From CAYQTE01 sp964420285 (GTDB lineage: Bacteria > Planctomycetota > Phycisphaerae > Tepidisphaerales > Tepidisphaeraceae), in NCBI GenBank assembly GCA_964420285.1, contig CAYQTE010000069.1:1-25013 (forward strand): a DNA stretch of 25,013 nucleotides. Direction: 5' to 3'. This document shows, piece by piece, positions 1 to 7,327 of the stretch. Under the pieces are notes generated by a model that was not told the DNA's origin, made no database searches, and saw only the letters and a list, made by a program, of their open reading frames with translations. The number at the start of each line of letters is the position of its first letter. Positions within the stretch are counted from its first letter, which is position 1. A program made the translations under genes and the position numbers.

Positions 1-56
1 GTCACCCTGTCACCCTGTCACCCTGTCACCCTGTCACCCTGTCACCCTGTCACCCA
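1..56. repeat. 8-bp tandem repeat (GTCACCCT)n
   Basis: Six perfect copies of GTCACCCT run head to tail from base 1, then one copy ending in A instead of T and a decayed GTCAACCA. The window begins inside the array, so its full length is unknown. The unit is not a multiple of three and the array stops about 35 bp before the decoration-protein start, so it is probably intergenic. No function can be read from it; slippage-prone spacing of upstream signals is one possibility. Confidence 0.9.
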
Positions 57-92
57 GTCAACCACTCACCAAGCCAAGAAAGGTAAACCACT

Positions 93-803
93 ATGCTCAC
101 CAACATCACCGGAAAACCCGGCGTCCTCACCACCTACATCGCCCAGCCGCGCGAACTGTTCTATTCCAGCCGCGCCAATGCCCATTTCCTGCCCGGCCCG
201 CTCACCGTTGACGGCACGCTCAGCGGCAACGCCGCCAACGCGCCGTACACCTGGCTGCTGTTCGCCGGAATGCCGGTCGGCCGTGTTACATCATCAGGTA
301 AATATGCCACCAGTATCCTGGGCGCCACCACCAGCGCAACCGCCGCAAATGCCACCACCGTGCAGACCGATGTCAACACCGCCGCCGAAATCATCCGCCG
401 CATCGGAACGTCCGGCACCTTCAAGCTGACCGGCCCGCCCGCCGCCGGCGGAACCGTCGCCATTCAGGTTGTCACCTATTCCGCTGTCAACACCACCAGC
501 GGTGCCATCACCTGTTCGGCCGCCAGCGATGCCGCCATCAGCGGGTCGCTCATTCAACCGGCCGACGGATCGGAAACGATCATCACGCTCATCGCTGACA
601 CCTGGGGCCTGAAAGTGATCGACGCCCTGAACTCGACGCGGGTCGATGTGTTCGACCCGGAACTGTGGGCCGGCGGTGGCATCGTCAATACAGGCATGAT
701 CGTGAACTATCCGGCCGATTCGTCGCTGAAGGCGTGGCTCAAGGCGTCCATCCGCACGCTGATCGCCGATGCCAAATTCCAGGACGATCTGGTCAACACC
801 TGA
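93..803 (+). CDS. Putative phage head decoration protein
   Basis: This 236-residue protein has no signal peptide or membrane segment and is rich in Ala, Thr and Gly, as expected of a beta-rich virion protein. The N-terminal third (TYIAQPRELFYSSRANAHFL) leads into a Gly/Ala/Thr-rich middle. The call rests mainly on position: it lies directly upstream of a gpE-type major capsid gene, the place of the decoration gene in lambda-like head modules (order D then E). It is longer than lambda gpD (about 110 residues), so it is not a simple copy of that protein. The ATG is preceded by AAGAAAGG at 76-83, a well-placed ribosome site. The function is inferred from synteny; a scaffold or fibre-like protein is an alternative. 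Confidence 0.6.
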   Translation: MLTNITGKPGVLTTYIAQPRELFYSSRANAHFLPGPLTVDGTLSGNAANAPYTWLLFAGMPVGRVTSSGKYATSILGATTSATAANATTVQTDVNTAAEIIRRIGTSGTFKLTGPPAAGGTVAIQVVTYSAVNTTSGAITCSAASDAAISGSLIQPADGSETIITLIADTWGLKVIDALNSTRVDVFDPELWAGGGIVNTGMIVNYPADSSLKAWLKASIRTLIADAKFQDDLVNT

Positions 804-873
804 TTCATCGCCCTGATTGATCCGCAATCGCGTTTCCGGCAGCCCATCGAATTTCGCTTCTCAAGGAGAACAC

Positions 874-1974
874 ATGTCAACCGTTTCACTCCTGGACGTT
901 CTGGCCGCTCCCAATCTCTGCGGCGTCATCCAGGGAACAACGACCGGGATTCCGAACGTCTTCCCGGCCGGGTTTTTCAAGGTCGATCAGACCGTCGACA
1001 AGGACACTGGCACGTATTTCCGTGTGACCGGCACGCGCACGACCGCCCGCGCCGTTGCCTACGGCGCGCCGTCCCTGGCACGGCAGCTTCGCAACGTCGA
1101 GGAAGTCCCGTTCAAGCTCATCCACGTCGCCGAGAACGTCAACTTCCCCATGGCCCAGTTCCGAAACCTCATGGAGAAGGGCACTCTCAACATCGACGAG
1201 AAAGGCGTGCGGGAAATCACCCGCCAGGTCCGCGAGGCTCGCAAAAACGTCGATAATCTCCGCGTCGCCGCACTCACGCAGATGCTCTTCAACGGCCAGA
1301 TCTATTTCGACGGCCAGGGCAATCTGCTGCCCAGCTCATCGGGCGCCCGCACCACCGTCGATTTCGCCGTGCCCGCCGGAAACAAGGGCCAGCTCAACTG
1401 GGACGGCAACGGCAGCGTGCTGACCGCCGGCTGGGAATCCGCCGCCACCGACATCGCCACGCAGCTCATCACTCTCCGCCGCGCCGCCGAGAGGCTTACC
1501 GGCTACGAACTGCGTCACGCCTTCTACGGCCGTAACATCCCAGGCTATCTCACCGGCAACACCACCCTCCAGTCCTACTTCATCCGCAACCAGGAGACCA
1601 ACGCCGAGTATCTGCGCACGGCCGATGTTCCCAGCCCGTTGCTCGGCTTGTCGTGGCATCCGGCGTACAGCGCGTTTTTCGAGGATGCCAACGGCAACGA
1701 CCAGTCGCTCGTCGGCGACGATCAGGTTGTGTTCACGCCGGAGCCGGACACCGATTGGGTCGGCTTTCTCGAAGGCACGATCGACGTTCCCGGCTCGGTC
1801 ACGTACGCGGCCGACATCGGCACCGCCCTGGACAGCGTCGTCCCCGCCAGCGGCATGTTTGCCTACGGATCGATCACCACCGATCCGGTGGCGATCAAGC
1901 TGGTCTACGGCGACACATTCCTTCCGGTCCTGAAGGTTCCCAAGGCGATCTTCATCGCCACGGTGAATTTCTAG
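874..1974 (+). CDS. Phage major capsid protein, gpE-like
   Basis: This 366-residue protein forms the shell of a phage-type head. It resembles the lambda gpE family (Phage_cap_E, HK97 fold). It has an N-terminal strand region, a charged helix around residues 85-130 (LRNVEEVPFK to REITRQVREARKNVDNLRVA), a long middle domain, and a C-terminal end with YGDTFLPVLKVPKAIFIATV, like the terminal beta strand typical of the family. The start at 874 is chosen because AAGGAGAA lies at 863-870; an in-frame ATG at 817 would add 19 residues with no ribosome site and an implausible sequence. The length suits the family (about 340-370). It is the anchor for interpreting the whole left cassette. Portal, protease and terminase would be expected to the left, outside the window. 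Confidence 0.85.
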   Translation: MSTVSLLDVLAAPNLCGVIQGTTTGIPNVFPAGFFKVDQTVDKDTGTYFRVTGTRTTARAVAYGAPSLARQLRNVEEVPFKLIHVAENVNFPMAQFRNLMEKGTLNIDEKGVREITRQVREARKNVDNLRVAALTQMLFNGQIYFDGQGNLLPSSSGARTTVDFAVPAGNKGQLNWDGNGSVLTAGWESAATDIATQLITLRRAAERLTGYELRHAFYGRNIPGYLTGNTTLQSYFIRNQETNAEYLRTADVPSPLLGLSWHPAYSAFFEDANGNDQSLVGDDQVVFTPEPDTDWVGFLEGTIDVPGSVTYAADIGTALDSVVPASGMFAYGSITTDPVAIKLVYGDTFLPVLKVPKAIFIATVNF

Positions 1975-2003
1975 CCGGAATTCGTTCTTCTCGGAGCATT
2001 CCC

Positions 2004-2489
2004 ATGAGCACGCTTCTCAATCCCCGCATGTTGCTGGCCGTCACCGGCGCACTGTCGGATGGGCTTTTGCCGCCGGTTGTCACCGCCGCCATCAATCATG
2101 CCGTCAATCCATCGCTGCCGGTCGGTTCTGGATCGGGCAATGTCAACATCGAGTTCCACCTGCCGTTTACCGTCACCAGCGGTTCGCTCCTGGTGCTGGA
2201 CCTGACCAATCTGACCGATCCGCTCGGCAAGGCGATTGCCTTCGCCGTCGTCACCGCGATTCTCCTCACCAACGATTCGACCACCGCCACCAATGACCTG
2301 TCGCTGGGCGGCGGAACCAATGCGCTGGTGGCAAATTGTCCGCTTCCCGCCCAGGCGGCCGGAGGCGCCGTCGCCTTCCTGGCGCCGGCCGCAGGCCTTC
2401 CCGTCACCAGCGGATCGACCAACCATCTCCAGATCGCCGCCAACGCCGGCTCGGCGGTTCCCGGCCGTCTCACCATCCTCGGTCGATAG
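2004..2489 (+). CDS. Phage cassette protein, unknown function
   Basis: This 161-residue protein is not recognised. It is hydrophobic in parts but lacks a clear membrane helix. It looks beta-rich, with segments such as VNIEFHLPFTV and SGSLLVLDLTNLTDP and a Gly/Ala-rich second half ending PGRLTILGR. GGAG at 1993-1996 precedes the ATG at 2004 at normal spacing. It lies 29 bp after the capsid gene and 7 bp before the next gene, so it belongs to the same operon. In tailed phages this slot usually holds a head-completion or minor head protein; that is inference from position only. Confidence 0.7.
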   Translation: MSTLLNPRMLLAVTGALSDGLLPPVVTAAINHAVNPSLPVGSGSGNVNIEFHLPFTVTSGSLLVLDLTNLTDPLGKAIAFAVVTAILLTNDSTTATNDLSLGGGTNALVANCPLPAQAAGGAVAFLAPAAGLPVTSGSTNHLQIAANAGSAVPGRLTILGR

Positions 2490-2496
2490 GAATCGC

Positions 2497-3048
2497 ATGA
2501 GCACGACCAACTACATCAAGATTGTCTACGGCCGGATCTGGGATTTGCTGGGCCAGTATCCTCCGCTGGCCCAAGCGATCCCGGTGGGCAATCGCATCCG
2601 CCTGGATGATGGCTTGCCCATGCCGTTCAAGACCGCCAAGCAGGACAGCGATTTTCCCGAAGCTGTCCTGCTGGCGGCCGGCGGGATCGACAGCGAATAC
2701 GGCTCGTACAAGACGTTTCCATTGGCCAATCCCGGCGCGATCCCGATTGCCCAAAGCTGGATCGAAACCTGGACGGAGACCTTCGCGCTGACCATCAATC
2801 ATCGCGATCTGCGACTGGACGTTGCCCTGTCCACGGAAGCGGTCGCTCTGACGGCCCTGCGACTCGGCGGGCCGCGATTGGGTCTGCCGTTCGTGCATCG
2901 CTGGGGCCAGGTGGCGATCTCGCGTCAAATCACGACCGGCCGCTCGCCGCCAATTGATGCCGCCGGCGCCGACGGCACCCGCCGGCTCGCCAGCACGCTC
3001 GAATTCACCGTCACACTGCGCCTGAAAGGTGAGAACGAGATCAGTTGA
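2497..3048 (+). CDS. Putative head-tail joining or tail terminator protein
   Basis: This 183-residue soluble protein starts MSTTNYIKIVYGRIWDLLGQ, a helix-rich opening. A mixed alpha/beta body follows (IAQSWIETWTETFALTINHRDLR), ending in beta-like TLEFTVTLRLKGENEIS. Size and position, between the capsid gene and a tail-tube-like gene, fit a tail terminator or tail completion protein (gpU-like role). No diagnostic motif is visible, so this is a synteny-based suggestion. The ATG follows the previous stop by 7 bp and the weak TAGGAA there overlaps that stop, suggesting translational coupling. Confidence 0.6.
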   Translation: MSTTNYIKIVYGRIWDLLGQYPPLAQAIPVGNRIRLDDGLPMPFKTAKQDSDFPEAVLLAAGGIDSEYGSYKTFPLANPGAIPIAQSWIETWTETFALTINHRDLRLDVALSTEAVALTALRLGGPRLGLPFVHRWGQVAISRQITTGRSPPIDAAGADGTRRLASTLEFTVTLRLKGENEIS

Positions 3049-3154
3049 CCAGGCGAACGGTCGAGCAGTAGAGCAGAAAGATCCTCCTCCTCATTCAAAC
3101 GCATCACCTGATCCCCTGCTCACCTGTTCTGAATTCACCATCCACCACATTCCC

Positions 3155-3454
3155 ATGTCCAACCAACCCACCTACGACTGGACCTTTCGCGATCGCACCG
3201 GCCGCGTGCATGGCCGCGTCTCGCGCGGGCCGCAAACCGTCGACGAGATGATCATCGCCGCGCGTCGTTTGCTGCACGAACAAACGCTCCAGGCAATCGA
3301 CCAGGGCAGCGATAATCCCGGCCTGGAATTGCTCGAAGTCACGCCCGGTGCGCCGACTGATGCCCTGTTCGGCCAGCCGCTGCGCCCCGGCGCCAAGCCC
3401 GTCGATCTCGGCCAGTTCGCCACCTCCTCGCCCTGTACTCGGGGAGAGGATTGA
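3155..3454 (+). CDS. Small phage-cassette protein with repeat-encoded C terminus
   Basis: This 99-residue protein is not recognised. It has a compact N-terminal half (YDWTFRDRTGRVHGRVSRGP) and a helical middle (TVDEMIIAARRLLHEQTLQAI). The last nine residues, SSPCTRGED, are encoded by a copy of the dispersed palindromic element (3426-3463), which also supplies the stop codon. The original C terminus was therefore probably replaced or extended by insertion of that element. There is no strong ribosome site at the ATG. The 106-bp gap before it holds no other gene. It could be a small tail or adaptor component; nothing in the sequence proves this. Confidence 0.6.
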   Translation: MSNQPTYDWTFRDRTGRVHGRVSRGPQTVDEMIIAARRLLHEQTLQAIDQGSDNPGLELLEVTPGAPTDALFGQPLRPGAKPVDLGQFATSSPCTRGED

Positions 3455-3553
3455 GGTGAGGGGTCTTTTCGCGTGGAGCTTTATGACTCGGCCGGAATCT
3501 ATCGCCGCGCCGAACCCTCACCCGAACCCTCTCCCTGAGTACAGGGCGAGGGG
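3426..3553. repeat. Head-to-head pair of dispersed palindromic elements
   Basis: Two inverted copies of one element (3426-3463 reversed, 3514-3553 forward) are separated by 50 bp. Each contains a core hairpin CCCTG-AGTA-CAGGG or a near copy, plus the tail AACCCTCACCC. The same element recurs at 8777, as another inverted pair at 14483-14623, and at 22041-22111. The arrangement resembles REP/BIME-type intergenic repeats. The left copy ends the upstream gene; the right copy stops 19 bp before the next ATG. Confidence 0.85.
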
Positions 3554-3572
3554 ACTTTGACGGAGCATTCCC

Positions 3573-3974
3573 ATGTCCGAAACATTCTGTGACGGAAATT
3601 CCGGCGGATTCACATTGCCCAGCGGTCACGGCGGCAAGATCGCCGCCATCGCCCTGACCTTCACCATGAACGACAAGGACGTGAGCGTCTACGGCAGCGG
3701 CCGGTTCCGGCAGTTCCGCGGCGGGATGATCCAGGGCACGTTCGTCGCCAGCGGATTTGCACGCAAATCCAACGCCAACACATCCCCCGGCGCCGCGACA
3801 CTGGAACAGGACGGCGCCACCATCACCGCGACCGTCGACAGCGGCTGCACCTATTCCGGCACAGCGATCTTCACGCGCATCCGCCTGGACAGCAAAGTGG
3901 ACGACCCGGCCGTGGCGCTGGCCTACGAAGGCAAATTCACCGGCACCATCACCGAAACCTGGGCGACAAGCTAA
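3573..3974 (+). CDS. Putative phage tail tube protein
   Basis: This 133-residue protein has no membrane segment. The pattern of an N-terminal Gly-rich entry (NSGGFTLPSGHGGKI), a central DVSVYGSGRFRQFRGGMIQGTF and a beta-rich C-terminal half ending GKFTGTITETW is like siphophage tail tube proteins. In those, a D/G loop is followed by R-x-F-x-x-G and a strand-rich domain. GGAG at 3562-3565 precedes the ATG. It lies between probable connector genes and a probable chaperone gene, exactly the tube slot of long-tailed phages. Family membership is inferred from pattern and position. Confidence 0.6.
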   Translation: MSETFCDGNSGGFTLPSGHGGKIAAIALTFTMNDKDVSVYGSGRFRQFRGGMIQGTFVASGFARKSNANTSPGAATLEQDGATITATVDSGCTYSGTAIFTRIRLDSKVDDPAVALAYEGKFTGTITETWATS

Positions 3975-3987
3975 GCGGCATTTCGCA

Positions 3988-4057
3988 CTGTGGGGTCCGC
4001 ATTGCGGACCAGTTGATTCGCGATCGAAGACCGTGGTCCGCGGTGCGGACCCTACAG
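3988..4057. repeat. Inverted pair of GGTCCGC palindromes
   Basis: CTGTGGGGTCCGCATTGCGGACCA (3988-4011) and TGGTCCGCGGTGCGGACCCTACAG (4034-4057) are inverted copies that match at 21 of 24 positions across a 22-bp spacer. Each half is itself a hairpin with the 7-bp stem GGTCCGC/GCGGACC. This is a second repeat family, unrelated to the CCCTGAGTACAGGG one, inserted in the spacer before the chaperone-like gene. Confidence 0.85.
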
Positions 4058-4074
4058 GAAGGTGGCGAACGCAC

Positions 4075-4581
4075 ATGCAGCGCACCGGAACCCGCGCCAT
4101 CCTCAATACGATCGGCGGCTCGATCGAATTGCCGATCCTCAGCCCGTCCGATTTCCTCGCGCTCGGCCGCCAATGCCGTCAGCAGCGCAAAGGCGATCTG
4201 ATCCAGAACGCCCGCGCCGCCGGCGCCCAACCGGACGCGGTTCTGAAGCTCCTGAACGAATTCGACGCCCGGCCGTGGCGGCACGCGGACACCATCGGAT
4301 ATCTGAACACAGAGGCCGGTGCATCCGCGGCCGTGTTGCGCTCTCTCCGCAAGAACCGGCCGCGCGCGAGCCAATCCGATCTGGATGGTCTGGGCATCCC
4401 TCCCGGCCGGATGCTCGAAGCCGCCGCGGCCGTCTGTCGGTTGCGATTGGTTGAATCGCGGCCGAAGGCGGAGGGACAAGTGGGCCCTTTTGCCCAAACC
4501 GGCGTAACCGCCGGCGCGAGCCCACCTGCGGCGAGCCAGTCGAATCCGCCGATCGCGTCTGGCGATTCCAAGCCAACGTGA
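4075..4581 (+). CDS. Putative tail assembly chaperone, gpG-like
   Basis: This 168-residue protein has a folded N-terminal region of about 130 residues (LPILSPSDFLALGRQCRQQR, then VLKLLNEFDARPW and a helical segment AAAAVCRLRLVESR). A Pro/Ala/Ser-rich tail after residue 135 looks like linker. It follows the tail-tube-like gene, where tailed phages encode the G/GT chaperones that coat the tape measure protein before tail assembly. A heptamer CCCTTTT at 4485-4491, in correct zero-frame phase, lies near the end. The -1 frame is open from 4455 to 4790, so a frameshift product of about 238 residues is possible. The ATG at 4075 has AGGAAGG upstream (4056-4062), slightly far. The family assignment is inference from layout. 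Confidence 0.6.
   Translation: MQRTGTRAILNTIGGSIELPILSPSDFLALGRQCRQQRKGDLIQNARAAGAQPDAVLKLLNEFDARPWRHADTIGYLNTEAGASAAVLRSLRKNRPRASQSDLDGLGIPPGRMLEAAAAVCRLRLVESRPKAEGQVGPFAQTGVTAGASPPAASQSNPPIASGDSKPT
4485..4491 (+). promoter_or_regulatory. Candidate -1 programmed frameshift site CCCTTTT
   Basis: The heptamer C CCT TTT fits X XXY YYZ and is in phase with the codons of the upstream gene (CCT at 4486-4488, TTT at 4489-4491). After a -1 slip, reading continues TGC CCA AAC and stays open to the TGA at 4788-4790. Frameshifting at a similar place is known for G/GT chaperones of tailed phages. No experiment or alignment supports it here. Confidence 0.45.
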
Positions 4582-4790
4582 TCGGCCACTGTTTCCCGCA
4601 CATTCGCCGGCCGCTCGATCTGCCGCTGGATGTGTTCGACGCCTGTTTGTCGGATGCCAGGTTGATTTGCCCGATGGCGTTGGCCGCGTCCCGATCTGAT
4701 CCGCGCCAGCGTGTTCTCGATCGGCTGCGCCGAGCGAAAGTAGATTCCCGCCGCGATTCGCCATTGCCGCCGTTCTGGATCGAGGATTGA
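4578..4790 (+). CDS. Downstream -1 frame: T-like extension or separate small protein
   Basis: This reading frame lies at -1 to the preceding gene and runs without a stop from 4455 to 4790. Read alone from the GTG at 4578, which overlaps the upstream stop (GTGA), it gives about 70 residues, beginning IGHCFPHIRRPLDLPLDVFD and ending PLPPFWIED. Read as a frameshift extension it adds about 100 residues to the chaperone-like protein. No good ribosome site precedes the GTG, which favours either coupling or the frameshift. It may therefore not exist as an independent protein. The next gene starts 3 bp after its stop. Confidence 0.5.
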   Translation: MIGHCFPHIRRPLDLPLDVFDACLSDARLICPMALAASRSDPRQRVLDRLRRAKVDSRRDSPLPPFWIED

Positions 4791-4793
4791 CCG

Positions 4794-5339
4794 ATGTCCA
4801 AACGACACCACAGTACACATCATTCGCCTCGCCACGCCACGGGGCACCACCAGCGACAGGATCACCCGGCCATAGCGCGCCTTTTCGATCCGGAGTCCAG
4901 CGCACAGTCGCCGCGCTACGCCGAGGCGCCGGAGATTCCGCCGTCAGGCGCGACCCCGGAGCTGGAGGACAATTCACCTGACACTCCGAACATATCGCCC
5001 GGCCAGGACACGCTCGATGGACCGGATATTCCGATTCCGCGCGGCGAACTCGCGCTGCGCGACGATGCTGCGCCGATTCCGGAACCGGCCGTCGATTCCG
5101 AGCCAGCGTCGATCGAGCCATCCGTCAATGCCGAGCTCATCGATCCGGGTCTGAACGCACCAACGCAAATCGCCGCCGACGCTGTTGATATTCCTTCGAC
5201 CGGCGCCACGGCCGTCTCGCCAATTTCCCCCGACTCCCTGACGCAGGCTGCGGACGCTCTCAAGACCATCATCCCCGAACTGCTCCGCCAGATCGTGAAG
5301 AACACCGCCAATCCGCCGACGTCGGCGATCGGGCCGTGA
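4794..5339 (+). CDS. Disordered Pro/Asp/Ser-rich phage-cassette protein
   Basis: This 181-residue protein opens with a His/Arg-rich stretch (SKRHHSTHHSPRHATGHHQR). It continues with an acidic Pro-rich middle of low complexity (IPIPRGELALRDDAAPIPEP) and ends in one probable helix (LTQAADALKTIIPELLRQIV). GAGGA just upstream supports the ATG at 4794. It sits where the long tape measure gene would follow G/GT chaperones, but it is far too short and not coiled-coil, so a conventional tape measure is absent. The opposite strand is also open here for long stretches, a GC-rich artefact; the + frame is preferred because of the ribosome site and operon spacing. Function unknown. Confidence 0.6.
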   Translation: MSKRHHSTHHSPRHATGHHQRQDHPAIARLFDPESSAQSPRYAEAPEIPPSGATPELEDNSPDTPNISPGQDTLDGPDIPIPRGELALRDDAAPIPEPAVDSEPASIEPSVNAELIDPGLNAPTQIAADAVDIPSTGATAVSPISPDSLTQAADALKTIIPELLRQIVKNTANPPTSAIGP

Positions 5340-5381
5340 TCCGCGGAGAATCGGAACGATCTGCCGCCTCAAGGGACATTT

Positions 5382-6191
5382 ATGCCAACACCAACAGCCA
5401 TTGCCAATCTCATCGAGAACTTCCAGATCGCGCGCGACGATGTGGGGCGCGTGACCGTCACGCAGAGTCTCCATGCCAAGGATCTGCCGGGGGCGACGCC
5501 GCTGGAGCAGTTGAGTTATGCGTTCGCCAATTACGTGCCGCCATTCGGGGCGCTGCTGGGGGATTTTCCGGTCGTCGTGCTGTGCATGGGCGCATCCGTG
5601 AAGGCGTGGGGGACGGCCGATGCGGAGATTCTCATTACCTACCGCTCGCCCGATCTGACCGTGCCGCGGACGGGGAACCAGGGTCAGATCGAAATCGGGA
5701 CGACGCTGACGGCGTCGCAGACGGATTTCGACGCGGAAAATCAGGCGTTGCCCGTCGGCCAGCGGCAGGCGATCGAGGTGTCGTACACGCCGCCGGCCGC
5801 GGGCGCGGTCACGCGCACAGCGCCGGCGCGGGCAGCAATGCTGGCGCCGCGATCGACGCTGGTGATCGAGCGGACGGAATCCGCCCAGCCGGGAGCGGCG
5901 TCGCGGTCGTATGTCGGGGTCACCAATTCCCAGCCGTGGAACGGAGCGGATGCCAACACCTACCTCTGTACATCAATCACCGGCCGCAGCAGCGACGGCG
6001 GCATCACCTACGTCGTCACCTACACATTCGAATACGATCCGGTAAGCAATTTCCGATCCGTGGTTTTCTGGGAAGACCCGATCACGCGCACGCGGCCGGT
6101 GCTCAGCGCGCAGGACATCGCCGACGGTAACGGCATTGCATGGGTGACGGTGTACGGATCGGCGGACTTTAGCGAACTGGGGCTGATCTGA
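5382..6191 (+). CDS. Phage-cassette protein, unknown, beta-rich
   Basis: This 269-residue protein is not recognised. AAGGGA at 5370-5375 precedes the ATG. It opens with a helix (TAIANLIENFQIARDDVGRV), then long alternating hydrophilic/hydrophobic strands such as AEILITYRSPDLTVPR and ITYVVTYTFEYDPVSNF. It has no signal peptide or membrane helix. The stop TGA and the next ATG share bases (TGATG at 6189-6193), so it is translationally coupled to the next gene. By position it could be a distal tail or virion surface component; this is inference. Confidence 0.65.
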   Translation: MPTPTAIANLIENFQIARDDVGRVTVTQSLHAKDLPGATPLEQLSYAFANYVPPFGALLGDFPVVVLCMGASVKAWGTADAEILITYRSPDLTVPRTGNQGQIEIGTTLTASQTDFDAENQALPVGQRQAIEVSYTPPAAGAVTRTAPARAAMLAPRSTLVIERTESAQPGAASRSYVGVTNSQPWNGADANTYLCTSITGRSSDGGITYVVTYTFEYDPVSNFRSVVFWEDPITRTRPVLSAQDIADGNGIAWVTVYGSADFSELGLI

Positions 6192-7327
6192 TGAGCCGCA
6201 CGACGAGCATACCGCCGTTTGTCGCCGGGTCGGCGCTGAGCGCCCGGCGGCTGAATCAACTGGTGGACGCGCTGGATTCGGTGCGGCAGGTGCGCGGCTC
6301 GGCGAATCTGAGCGTGACGCAAACGGCCGATGGCGTGAGCGTGGCCGCGCCCGAATCGGCGCCGCCGCGAGCTTATCCGGGCGTCCTGGTGCTGATCAGT
6401 GGTCCGGACGCATCCGGCGGCGGGATGTATACCGGCCGGATCGCGACGCTCGACGCCATCGCCGATGGCGAGAGTTTGTCGATGCCGCAAGGCATGGTTG
6501 TGCCGGCGGCCGACGATGCGCTGGTAATGAATCTGCCGGAGGATTCGACGGCAGGACTGGGTTTGTGGTCCGGGACGTGGGTGAATGGAATCGTGGTCGG
6601 CGTCGCCGGCGATGGCCGGCGGATCGTGGCGGCGGACCGGATGGGCGTGGAGTGGGGCACGGTCGTGTCCGTCGATGCGTGTGGCAACAGTGTGGTTCTG
6701 CGGCCGCTACAGGGCGCCGGCGACGGCAGCGACGATGTGGCCTGCCGGATTGTTTTGCCAACGTCCGTAGCGGTGGCGAAAGTGAATTTCTCGACCGGCG
6801 ACACGCTGGCATATTTGCTGACGGGATTGGGGCAGGGCGTATGCCTGTCAGCGGCAACCGGCGGGGTCGAACTGGCCTGCGACGGATCGAGCATCGTTTC
6901 GCCGCTGGCGGAATTGAACATTATCAACGATCACGGCGGGAGGGCGGATTTCTCGGTGTCCGCCGGAGGCGGCGGCTGCCTGCCCGAATCGACCGCCGCT
7001 CTGGAATGGAACGGCATCGACATCGCCGGGGCGTTCACCGATGGAACCTGCCGCGCCGTGAGATCGATCGCATGCGATCCGGACGACGCGCTCTCGGCGG
7101 CGGTGGCGGCCGGGGATCAGATCGTGCCGGTGCTGTTGCGCGTGAACTGTCCGGCGCCGTTCACGGCGGGACTCCGCGGGCAATTGCCGGTGAAGACGTT
7201 GACGGTGTCCGGCGGCGTATCGAGCGTGACGTGCGACCCGGCCAGCGGGACGATCACGATCGTCGAATCGCTGGTGACGCTCCAGGTTCCCGCGGGCAGC
7301 GCAGTGGATGTGGGAGGAGGAACATGA
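6191..7327 (+). CDS. Phage-cassette protein, possible virion appendage
   Basis: This 378-residue protein begins with an ordered helical segment (LSARRLNQLVDALDSVRQVR) followed by a strand with TQTADGVSV. That layout is common at the N terminus of phage appendage or fibre-associated proteins that use a 'G-x-x-L-x-A-x-x-L-N-x-L' entry. The rest is beta-rich with many Gly, Val and Asp and about ten Cys residues, mostly after residue 160. Its start overlaps the upstream stop and its stop overlaps the next start (ATGA at 7324-7327), so three genes are coupled. Function inferred weakly from context. Confidence 0.65.
   Translation: MSRTTSIPPFVAGSALSARRLNQLVDALDSVRQVRGSANLSVTQTADGVSVAAPESAPPRAYPGVLVLISGPDASGGGMYTGRIATLDAIADGESLSMPQGMVVPAADDALVMNLPEDSTAGLGLWSGTWVNGIVVGVAGDGRRIVAADRMGVEWGTVVSVDACGNSVVLRPLQGAGDGSDDVACRIVLPTSVAVAKVNFSTGDTLAYLLTGLGQGVCLSAATGGVELACDGSSIVSPLAELNIINDHGGRADFSVSAGGGGCLPESTAALEWNGIDIAGAFTDGTCRAVRSIACDPDDALSAAVAAGDQIVPVLLRVNCPAPFTAGLRGQLPVKTLTVSGGVSSVTCDPASGTITIVESLVTLQVPAGSAVDVGGGT

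Noticed and set aside
3949..5121. Long open frame on the - strand opposite the chaperone-like genes
   Set aside because: It crosses a repeat pair, and the + strand genes have ribosome sites and operon spacing. The frame is Arg/Ala/Pro-rich with no recognisable pattern.
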